DNA of 64,000 nt, taken from the NCBI RefSeq assembly GCF_900176335.1, contig NZ_FWXW01000005.1, positions 62,001 through 126,000 of the forward strand, written 5' to 3'. The translations under genes were made by a program, and so were the position numbers. Source of the stretch: Papillibacter cinnamivorans DSM 12816. Lineage in GTDB: Bacteria; Bacillota; Clostridia; Oscillospirales; Oscillospiraceae. Positions 1 through 12,000 of the stretch are shown here, one piece after another (within the stretch, counting starts at the first letter, position 1; each line of letters starts with the position of its first letter). The notes under the pieces were generated by a model, which was not told where the DNA came from, ran no database searches, and saw nothing but the letters and a program-made list of their open reading frames with translations.

Positions 1-3000
1 GCGGCGCAAAGGATATCGGAGACGTAAACCCTTATTATACATACTCAGCAGCCAATGAAACCCAGAGGAAAAACCAGTCAGCGATGGACGCCGCCTGGCA
101 GAACCTGCTGCAAATCGCCACGGGAGACTTCGACGGGGACGGCACCAGCGAGATCGCCGTCTACGTGGCCCAGAGCGGCAGCGCCCGGGTGGATATCTAC
201 AAATACGGGGAAACCTCGAACGCCGCGGCCAACGCCTGGCTGGACATGAGCAACTGGACGAGGGTCTGGAGCTACGCCGTGAGTTCCGCCTCCAATGCCG
301 TGCCCAATATGGTGTCTTTGGTTTCCGGTGACTTCAACCGGGACGGCGTGGACGACCTGGGCATCTCCTACGGCCGGGCGGTCTATAACGTAGCCTCCAC
401 CAATGCATTTTTCGCCAATCCCGCCTACGCCATCTCCTATACTTACACCGGCAAGTGCCTGGAAGCCGACGCCAGCCAGGCACGGATCCTCTGGGGCGGC
501 ACCAGCGGCATGCTCCAGTCCAACAGCGCGCTGGACCTGGGCGCCAGCACGTTCGGGAGCCTTATCCGGGTATCCCTCGCCTACGGCGACGCGGACGCGG
601 ACGGAACGAAGGATCTGGTCATGGCGGGCGAGCCGTATGAGGACAGAAACGCCAACTTCCAGCGGGCCGTGGGCCTATACACCTATGCCGAAGGCGACGG
701 CCTTGCCCTCACTGTTTCACAGTTAATCAAGGTTGTGGACGCGGAAAATATGGAATTCCCCACCTACGACAGCGACGGCAACCCCACCGGGAGCACCACG
801 ACCAACACGGTGAGCAAAAACGGATTCGACACAAAAAATCTCAGCAGCCCGGTCATGCGGTGCAACGCCGCGGTGGTGACCCCGGACCGGAGCGGATATC
901 CCTATATTTATGTGGACAGTACCCTCTGCAAATATCTGAACAAGAGCCTGAGCATCGCTTACGAACTCGACGACAGTAAATGTATCGACGGGAGCGGCAC
1001 GGATAACTCCTACCTTCCCTGGGCAACCACCAGGGATTCCACCTATTTAAGCAGCAACCTGTTCAACCTCATTGGAAATTCCAGTTACTGCGAATACGGT
1101 GCCGTGTCCGGGGACATCAACGGCGCGGGAAACCAGATCCTCCTGACTAACTACGTCGGCACCAGCAACACCTTTAATATGGGCTACACCGCCGCGGAGG
1201 TCTTTAATGAAAGCTACAGCGGCATGCGCGGCTCCTATAAGGGCTACAGCGTCCTGTACAAGGGCGGCTCTCTCGGCGTCACTGCCCAGAGCCATCCCAC
1301 CACCAGCGGTTCGCTGTGGGCTCTCTCCCCCACCGTAGTGGCCCTCACCATGCCGGACACCGACAAGGACACCACTTTGATCGAATACAGCGGCATCCAC
1401 TACCTGACCTACTCCGATCCGAAGGTGCTGGCGGTGATCGCGGCCGCCCCGTACTTCGAGGACGTGGACATCATCTCCGACTACGACTACGCCTGGCAGA
1501 ACACCACCTCCTGGGCCTCCACCAGCGGCTCGGGCTCCAGCAGCCTCGTGTCGGTGGACTTTGAGATCGGCGGGTATTTCGAGGGAGACTATACCATCGC
1601 CGGCGCCGCCGTGGGGATCGAGGCATCCGCAGGGTTTACGATGGAATGGGAAAACGAGACAACCAAGACCTACGAGTACACCCTGACCTTCGAAACCAGC
1701 CAGGACGAGGACTCGGTGGCCTTCTACTGCATCCCTACGGAATGTTATGTGTATTACATTTCCGTTCCGGACGGGAACGGCGGGTACACCAAGACCACGG
1801 ACATCCTCACCAACAGCTTCAGCCCCTGTTTCCAGATCCTGAGCCTGGACTACTATGAGTCCATCCAGGGGGACTATGATTCTTTGCCCCAGATCGAAGG
1901 CAAGGCCATCACCTCCACCCCGGGAGATCCTTCCAGCTATCCCTCCTCCACCAGCGGCTACAGCGTCATCGCCGCCTGGAACCAGGACCCCGCCGGGGTT
2001 AGCTTCGGAAACGGCTCCATCTCCCAGGAGATCACCATTTCCAACGAGGTAACCAACACCTTTAACTTCGGCGCCAACGTGGAGTTCAAGATAGGCGCCG
2101 GAGGGCAGGGCTGGTCCAGCCTCGTCCAATCGGGCGCCCACGTGAAAGCCGGGGCCTATTTCTCGCTGAATCCGGCGGGCGGATTTGCAGTCATCGACCT
2201 GAGCGGGACGACCATATCCGGTACCGTCACCAATATGCCGACGGAGTTCCAGGATTTTGGGTATTACTATAACTGGAAGCTCTTCTCCTATAATTATACG
2301 TTCAGCGACGGCACCAGCGTGCCGGTGGTAAGCTATGTGGTGGGCGACGTGTCCGAGCCTCCCAAGCTTCCGGCGGACTTCAAGCAGGATTACGCCCGGA
2401 GCACCAGCGACACCAACTGCCTGACCTGGACCTACAGCGGCAGCGCCAAAGACTTCTACATCTATAAATACGGCGACTATCCCGAGGGCAGCGGTTTGCA
2501 GCTCATCGCCACCATCGGCGCGGGCGATTCTACCCACTATACCCTCAAGCAGGACGCCGACGGAAACTACTACAAGGAATTTTACTACAACGACGGTAAT
2601 CTGACCCCATACACGGAGTATAAATACTGCATCCAGGTGGAGCGGTCCAGCCCCATCCCGCCCCTGTCCGCGCCCTCGGCATACCTGACGGCGCGGACCA
2701 AGGCCGCGGACGGAAACCCGCTGCTCACGGTTTCCGAGTCCGACGGAGCCAACGACGCCACTTTGCTGGTCTATCCGGACAAGAACTCCTACCTCACTGT
2801 TGGGGTCACCGGGCCCAAGGGCCAGCTGTCCTCCAACTATTACACAACGGTCCTGTTCCAGTGGCAAAAGCTGGTGAACGGCGCCTGGACCGACATGGAC
2901 AACGAGAAGAGCATGACGCTGACCTTTGCCAGCGCCGGGGTCTCTTCGGCGGGCACCTACCGATGCCGCGTCAACGTCCTCACCCGTGAGTCCGCCACCT

Positions 3001-6000
3001 ACATAACGGCCTACACGGACAGCATCACCGTGACCCATTCCAAGCGCAGCACCCATATTTCGGAGGTCTGGGCCCATGACGCCTCACCCACCGGTGTGGA
3101 AGTCTACGCCAAGGTGGTCAACGACCACGCAGATTCTGCCACCATTCCCAACGGGACGGTGCTGTTCACCCTTACCTCGGGCACAACGGGCCTCACCTAT
3201 CAGTTTGTGGCGGACGTGGACTCCAACGGAGTTGCCAACGAGATCGTCGACGAGGACCTGCCCGACGGCGTCTACAGCGTTTACGCCTACTATTCCGGTT
3301 CCTACGTCTTCAAGCCCAGTTCAGCCGAGAGCGTTTATCTGTCCAAACTGGGTTCCGGCTACACGATTGACGCGCCGTCCTCGATCACCTACGGCGACGG
3401 CGGCAGCCTCACCTTCCTGCAGCTGAGCAAGACCGGCGGCGTCACCACCAGCACGCCCCGGAACGCAGCCGACATCTACCTGTATCAGGCGGACACGGCG
3501 TCCCTGACTTCCATTTCTAACGCCGCGTCCATCGTAAAAGGCGGCGCCGCTGTCATGGGCACGAGCTATACCTACAAGACGGAGGACGGCGACGTATACT
3601 TCTTCACCGCCACCCGCACCGGCACCGTGACCATGGACGGAAAATACGTCTATTACAGCGAGATCCCCGTCACAGGATACATAACCGAATCCTCCCTCAA
3701 CGGCGCCTATGTTTACAATATCGCAAAAAACACCCCCGCCGGGGGCTATGTGGTCCAGATGACCGCGAGCGACACTTCCGGAAACATCACAGGTTCGTCC
3801 TGGGCTTCCTTCACCGTCAAACAGCGGGAGGTAACCCTGCAGCTGCCTGTCAAGGTGGGCAGCGAGGGAGTCGCCCTGAGCGATCCCACCCTGGGGAGCC
3901 TCACCATCACGTCCGGGAGCTTCGCGCCCTGCGACTTGACGGGCGGCACGCTCAATTCCACCCTGGCAGGCACCGTGGTGGCCCTCACCTACACCAACAC
4001 CGCGAAAAGCACCTTTAACGTCTCCAACGTTTCCAACACCTGCGGGTACTATACCGCCAGCCGCGCCGTCACCTCGACGCTCCTTTCCAACTATAAGCTG
4101 AGCTTTTTAAGCGGCTCGGTCTCCATCCTGGGGGCCACGCATGCCCTGCAGGTGGGCGCCAGGCCCTTCTCCGGGGGCGACGTGGGCACCGTCTACGTGG
4201 TGAGCCCCGACTACAAGTATACCCGCGACACAATTACCTATGACAGCGGTTCCGACACATATACCGCAAGCATCAATCTCAACTATCAGGCGGGTACCCG
4301 GGTAGTACTCTACGCCGTACCAGACTCCGGATACGAGGTCTACGACTGGTACGTCAACGGCGTCGCTCAGAACAGCACCGCCACCTCCTTCCCCTACGTC
4401 ATGTACGCGGAGGGCACCCGCATTGAGGTCCAGTTCGCGGTGAAGCAGAGCAGCCTCATCTTCGGGACCGCGGGAGACACGGGAGGCGGCACCCTCACCT
4501 GCAGCGACAATTCCCTTTCCAGCGGAAGCATCGTACTGTCCAACTCCAAATTCACTTTCACGGCCACAGCCAACGAAGGATACCACTTTAAGGAGTGGCG
4601 GTACACCGAGCTGGGAAGCGGCACGGCCTACGACACCGTGGATACCGGCAAGAGAACCAGCACCTTCTACTTCATCATGCCCGTGCGCAGCTGCACCCTC
4701 TACGCTGTGTTCGAGCGGGATTCCTACACCCTGACCCTCAACGACGAAAGCGGCAAAAGCGGCCTCACAGCCTGGTATTACGCCAGCGCCACGGATGAAG
4801 CCGCAGGGACAAAGACCTGGGTCACCGGGACGACGGCCTCCATCAAGGGCGACACCGAGGTGACGGTACAGCCGGCCACCGGCTTCCTCCTGGACGACGC
4901 CTACGCCTATGTCTCTCAGGGCAGCCAAGGGGCGGCGGATTACGGCGCCGGAACCTACACCATCCATGCCATCACACAGAACACCAAGGTCACATGCAGG
5001 ACCGTTCAACAGGGCTACGACGTGACGGTTAAATTCAACGTGGCGGGATCCACCGCTCAGAGCGCCGACGCGGCCATCGACTGCACCGCCGGAGATAAAA
5101 CCCAGACCTATCTCTACACCGCCGGCGATACCTTCACGGCGGAAGACGTGGCAGGCGGCAGCACAGTTGCGGTAACCGGAAGCTGCGCGTCCTATTACAC
5201 CCTGGAGGGATGGGAATCCAGCCTCAACTCCCCGGTCACGGCCATAAAATCCTCCGAATTCACCGCCGCCGAGACCTCCTGGCAGACGCTGGCGACAGAG
5301 GTCGCCGACGGCGGAGCGGTGATCAGCGGATCGGTCTACAAATATTCTTCATCCGGCAATACCTACTATTTCAAAGCCACCGAGACAGGCAAGGTCCTGA
5401 TCGACGGGACCACCGTTCATAATCTCGCCTCCGGCGACGGCTACGGGATCTCCAAGCTGGGGAGCGACGTGACCCTTACCCTGTACCTGACGGAAAAGCC
5501 CATCCATACAATCACCCTGCGCAGCATCGCGGATACGGACGGCACCTACAGCTATTCCCTGCCCGTGGGCGCCACCGAAGCCACGGTGGGCAGCGATACG
5601 GTGATCACCCTCCACGACGGGGACGATTTCCCGGTCACCGTCACGCCTGCCGCGGGCAGAACCGTAACCTACTGGGAGGTATCCTACAATCCGGAGGGCA
5701 CGCTCCTCACCTCCAAATACCGGGCGACCTCGCTGACCTATACGCAGGAGGACATCGGCTACGACTACACCATTGAGCCGATCTTCGCCGCCTCCACCTA
5801 CAATACGGTCTCCTGGCCCACCATCGGCAATACCATCAACGGAATCACCCTCACCCCTGTGAACGGTTGCCTTTCCAGCGTGGCCTCGGGCAGCAGCTTC
5901 ACCTTCAAACTGGAGGGCAGCGCCAGCGCCCTGGCCCTCATCGACAAGGTATACGGCAACGGCTATGAGTTCACCGCCGCGGGGAACGAGCAGGGTGGCT

Positions 6001-9000
6001 CCACTTACTCCTATGATTCCACAGCGGGGACCTACACCATTACCAACATCACCGCCAACCAGGTGATCACCCTTACCTTCCACAAGATCGGCCTGACGGT
6101 AAACGACACCGATATCAGCGCCTTCTCCGGCACGGGCTGGACCTATAACGCGGCCTCCCAGGTGCTCACTATTTCCGGCAGCAGCAGCAGCAGCAGCAGC
6201 AGCGTTCTCAGCGGATCCAACAGCCAGACCTACGCGCCGAAGCTCACCGTCGTGCTGGATTCCAGCGCCGGCTCCGTGACCTTCGACGGTCTGGAACTCA
6301 CCTCGGCGGCAGACGGATATCTCGTCTCCTCCCTGCGCACCACGGGCATCTCCGTCACGGCCACCGGTACCAATACACTGACGCAGAACAACAGCAGCAC
6401 CACCTCCGCCATCCTGCTGTACACGGTTAACAACCTCACGGTGCGCGGGGCCGGCAGCCTGACGCTGAACCTGAACCGGGCGAAGGGCGCCACCGCCACC
6501 AAAGGAATCTACTGCAAGGGCGAATTCTTCGTCACCGGCACGGTGGATATGACCGTGAACGTTCCCATGGCCGCCGATCAGGCCAGCGGCGGCATTACCA
6601 ACACCGTGGGCATCTGTAGCGGCAAGTTCACCATGGGCGTGCAGGATTCCCTGACCTCCGCGCCCTCCCTGAAGGTCTACCTGTACGGCCACGACGGAGT
6701 CAGCCTCCAGTCAAACTACTATTCCACCGGCATCTTCGTCACCGACGACACGATGACCGTCTGGACCGGGAGCCTGCTGGTATGCTCCAATATCGGCCTG
6801 TATGTACCGCACCACTACATCTACAACTTCGGCGGCTCCACGGAGGTCTATTCCCTGAACGGGGCGATCTACTACCCCCAGAACGCTTACTGGAAGGTGG
6901 ATTATTCACCTGACGGATCCACCTCTCCCTCGGGCTTTCTGGCCTGCTACGGGCCCAGCGACACCAATTTCGTCACCAAAACCTTTGGCGTGAACGACTC
7001 CATCGTGCTGGACGGATACCACTGGGAAGACTTCCTGTGGGATTTCTTCGGCCTGCATACGGACGATACCAGTCCGCTGGAATCCAAATACCTGCGCATC
7101 GCCCCGGCAACGGTGAGCGACCCCGGGATCACCGTCACAGTGACAGATCCGGATGCTGCGACCTACTCCGGCACCGTCGCCCTTTCCTCCGGAACCGGCG
7201 GGGACGGAACCTATTTCTACTACAACGACAACGGAAAGCTGAAACCGAAGGCTGCAAGCGATATCCACCATTCTGATTACAAAGACGGTACTGTCTTCTA
7301 CGCCATGTACTCAAACGGAGATCTGGACCTTAAGGAATTTGACCTAGGGCTGGACGAACAGGAATGCGCGGCTACTCTCGTGAATGACGATCCGATTCAC
7401 TACGGCGTCGTCGCAGCCCCTATTACCGGTACGGACGTTTTCCCCGTTGTAGCCGGACATTCCTATTACTATTATTACTATGATTCGGACATATCCAAAG
7501 CTTATTACCTTTATTTCACGACTGGATACGACGGCTGGGTGGATTCTGAAATCAGCAACATCACCACAGCTACAAAAGTAATCGTCAGCGTGGCAGATAT
7601 CACATCCCCCACAGCGGACCTGTCCTACACCCTCAGTGGTGTGGACGCCGGCCTCGACATTTCTACCGATTCCGCTACTTCCCTGTCTCTCGTCGGTTTA
7701 ACGGCCCAGTCGCTGCTTACCAGCGACGCCTGCACAACCTTCAATCTCTCCGGCAACAATTACCTGGCCGGAACCGTAGACGGCAGAGGCGCCCTTTCGC
7801 TGGCATACACCAGCAGCACGCTCAACATCGTGTCCGACGGGACCGGCACCCTTTCCGCCATCAACGCAAGCACGGCTGACCACTCCTGCGGCATCGCGAT
7901 CGTGTCCAACGATCCCCTGAACCTGAAGCTCACCAACGTCAAAGCCCTGTCCGCCTACGGCGCGGAGGGCGGCATCGTTGCAACGCACGGCTACACCGTG
8001 AGCTATTACGATGATGTGCTGAGCGACGCCGACGGGGTGTACGGCTACGGCTGGCAGGCGGACGCGGGGGCTTCCTCGGCCACGGCGACCATACAGAAGG
8101 GCAGCCTGGTGGGTACCACATCCCTTGCCGGCCTGACCACCGACTACGTCAAATACTACAGCATCACCTCCGCCGCGGGATATACTGTTCCGCTGGTATA
8201 CGACAAGGGCGTTTCGGCCAACGACGTCCTTGCCACAACGGTCTACTGCCCCACCGTCATGGGTAAAAACCATCTGTTCGACTCGGTAAAGCTGGCCGGG
8301 GAAACCGACCCGCTCACGGAAGGAGCCGACTACACCTGGACGGCGGACGCCGCCAAGGGTACGCTGACGCTTTTAGAATCCGGCGCCATTGGCAGCCTGG
8401 CGGTGGGGAGCTACACCCTCGTCGTGAGCTTCTTTGACGAGTACCCGGCTGACGCGACCTACTACACGCTGGAGATTCCCTTCACCGTGAAGAACACCCA
8501 GGCCTCGACAAACGGTATTTTCATCAATCCGGATACCATCACCCTCTCCCGGGGCGGGACGAAAACCTTCACCACAACCTTTGAAGGCACCACGCCGAAA
8601 ACCTACAAGTGGTATCTGGACGGCGTGGAAATCACCGGCGCTACGAGCTCCAGCTATGCGCTGACCGTGGCCTCCGGCGCGGCGTTCGGGACCCACACCC
8701 TTACGGTAAAGGCCTATGAAGACGCGGCGGCAACCGCAGAGCTGGGTACCGCCACAGCCACGGTCACCGTAGCGCCCAAGGCCACAGAGATCGCGATCTC
8801 CTGCGCCACAGAAACGCCCTCCGGCGACGGCAGCTATACGCTGTACCACAACAACCTGAGCACCTGGAACTTCGTCGCGGCGGTCTCTCTGGACAACGAC
8901 ACCACCGTGAATACGGTCACCTGGTCCCTGTGGGGAGCGAAGCTCAAACTGACAGCTGTGAACAGCAGCACCGGCGCTCTATCGATCGCCACCAATGAAA

Positions 9001-12000
9001 CCGGCACTGAAGGTATCCTACAGCTGAAAGCCACTTATAAAAACGACGACGGGTCGGAAACGGATGAAGTCGTCACCATCCACCTGTCCACCGACGCCCA
9101 TGTGGGCTACTCCAACACGGGAGCAGTCAACGGCGCCATCACCTCCGTCGTGTACGGCGAGGCACAGAACGCGATCCCGGCCGCCGGAGCCTGGCTCCCC
9201 GCCGGATCCACGGTGACGGCAATCGCTACGCCCGACGCCGAGTATGAGGTGAATCACTGGTACGTAAACGGCGTCAGCGTCATGGATGACGATGCCTACA
9301 CCGTCTCCGACGACGGCAGTACCCTCACGTTTACAACCGCAAGCATGGGTAAGTACGTCATCACGGCGGACTACATCAACATGTACAACTTCGCCATTAC
9401 CTTCAGTGCCGGGGCAAACGGCAGCCTCACGGCCGCTCAGGACGGAGTGAACTTCGCAAGCGGCTACGCGGTCCTCAAGAACACCTCCGTCACCTTCTCG
9501 GCGGTGCCCGACACCTACTATCAGGTGAAGAGCTGGACGGTGGACGGCGAGGTCTACGAAAATCCCGCGGGAACCGTCTATACCGGCACGAGCCTGACCC
9601 TCTCCGACATCACGGAGGACCACGAAGTCAGCGTGGTGTTTGAGGGCGTGCCCGTAACGGTCACCTATGTGGCGGGAATCAACACCGCGGACACCAGCAC
9701 CCCAGTCTCCCCCCACGGCACCCTGTCCCTCTTTGACGACGGGACGCTGTTGAGCGCCGCGCCGGTCACCGGAACGGACAAGAGCCTGACCTACACCGCG
9801 ACTGTGAACGCCATGAGTGCGGTGAACATCTTCGCCAATCCCGCGGCCGGCTACCAGGTCAAGTGCTGGTATGTCTGGTCCGACGGCAAGTACGTGGCGG
9901 TGAACAGCAGCGCGGAGGTAGCCAACTACTACACGGCCAATCTCACCGGCACCCTCAAGGTCAAAGCGGAGTTTGAGCCCATTCCCTCCTATAACGTCAC
10001 CGTCTCTGTGGACAGCTATCAGAACGGCGGCGGGACCGTTACCAGCGGGACCAACTATATTCCCTACATCCAGGGCCAGAGTAAGATCCTGAGCATGGGG
10101 CTCACTGTCAAACGCCACGGCAACCTGACGCTCCTGGCCACACCCGACGCCGGCAGCTATCTGTACGAGTGGCGGATCGGCGACGCGGGCAGCCCGAACG
10201 ATGTGAGCTACACCACCAGCGGCAATTCCATCACCCTCACCAACGTCACGAAGGACACCAAAGTGGCGGCCGTATTCCGCAAGGTAAATTACGACGTAAC
10301 CCTTTCCAGCGGCGACGGCGGTTCCATGACGGCGGAATACAATCTGGAGGGCATCGAATACAGCGGCACGATCGCCGACGACGGCAGCGAGAGCATCAAG
10401 TCCGGCTCCACGGTGGACGTCACCATCACGCCGGACACCGGCAATACGATTGAGTCCTTCACCGTGAACGGCATTCCCACGAAATACACCGTCTCCTACG
10501 TCGCCGGCAGCGGTTACTCCTACACCTACACCATTCCTTCCCTGCTGGCAAAGGCCGATATTGACGTAAGCTTCACCGCATGCACCTTCTACACCGTGAC
10601 GGCCCCCGCGGACGATTATTTCCGCATCCAGACGGCGGGCGCGGACACACCAGATACAGCGGATGACACGTACGCCATCAGGGGCACCGCCAGCGCGGCC
10701 TATGTCATCGATGGGTTCAGCAAGGACGGCGCGGACGCCAAGAAGGTGGATATCCTCTCCGGCGGCTCGGCAAAGCTCACCTTCACTCCCGGTACAGGTT
10801 TCTATGTGGACGCGAGCGCGCTGCGCGGTGCGGTGAATACCGTCCTGAACGCTGCAGGCTCCGCCGCGGGCTACCGGATCTACATCGACAGCAGCTCCTA
10901 TGTGGTGGAACTGACCGGCATCGACAAGGCCCTGGATTTCAGCGCAATGAGCAATGTATTCGTTCTGCGGACAACGCCGGTGGACGAATATACGGTCACC
11001 TTCTCCTCCACCGGGAACGGCAAGGTCACGGCTGCATACAACGGAATCGCGCTGGTCTCCGGAGCCAAGGTGCCTGAGGACGCGGAAGTCGTCTTCACCG
11101 TGACGCCGGACGCCCACAACAGCCTGACAGATTTCACCGACAACACCGTCGACGCGGGAGGTGAACTCGTCTATTCCGCAGGCACATACACCTATACCAA
11201 AACCGTAAGCAGCGACACGGCCGTCACCGTTGCCTTCGAGGTGAGCGAATACTACATCGGCATCACCAAGCTGGGCACCGGCACCGGCACCGTCACCGCC
11301 ACGGCTAACGGCGTGAGCATCACCTCCAGCGGCTACCTGCCGGCGGGCTACGACGTGGCCATCACCGCAGCGGCCGATACGGGCTCCTCCTTCAACTGCA
11401 TGGCGGTAAACAGCACCGTCGACACCAGCGGCGCCTATACGGTATCCAGCCTCGGCGGCAGCGTCGCCGTCACCGCAGTGTTCGACGCGGTATCCAAACC
11501 GGTCACCTACAACACGCCGGCAAACGGCACCCTTAAAATCACCGATTCCGCCGGAAACGCCATTGCAAACGGTCAGATCGTCCCGGTGGGCACGGTGCTG
11601 GTGATCACCGCCACGCCGAATACCCACTACGCGCTGAGCACCCTCCTGGCGGGCGGCACATCCATCTCCGGGAACACCTACACGGTAGACGCGGCAAAGA
11701 CCAATTCCATCGAGGCCACCTTCGCCGTGGCGGAGGTACCGGTGACCTGGACCAATCCCAGTGACGGCACCATCCGAGTCTACGACAAAGCGGGAGCCGA
11801 CATCGCAAGCGGCAGCTATGTGGCCGTGGGAAGCTCCATCCTGATCCGCGGCGTTCCCAAGAGTACCAACTATGAACTCTCCTCCCTCACGATGAACGGC
11901 GCACCCGTCGTCAGCGGCAGCTTGTACACGGTCCCCGCCATTGCAATCACGCTAAGTGTAACCTTCAAGTATGTCGGCGACGCGCCCAACAACCCGGGCA

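Noticed and set aside
1047-3077. 676-residue open frame on the minus strand, antisense to the giant surface protein
   Set aside because: It has Gly/Val-rich, domain-free sequence that mirrors the codon bias of the plus-strand gene. No ribosome binding site or family match is seen. The same holds for the 869-residue frame at 9018-11627 and the 526-residue frame at 47132-48712.
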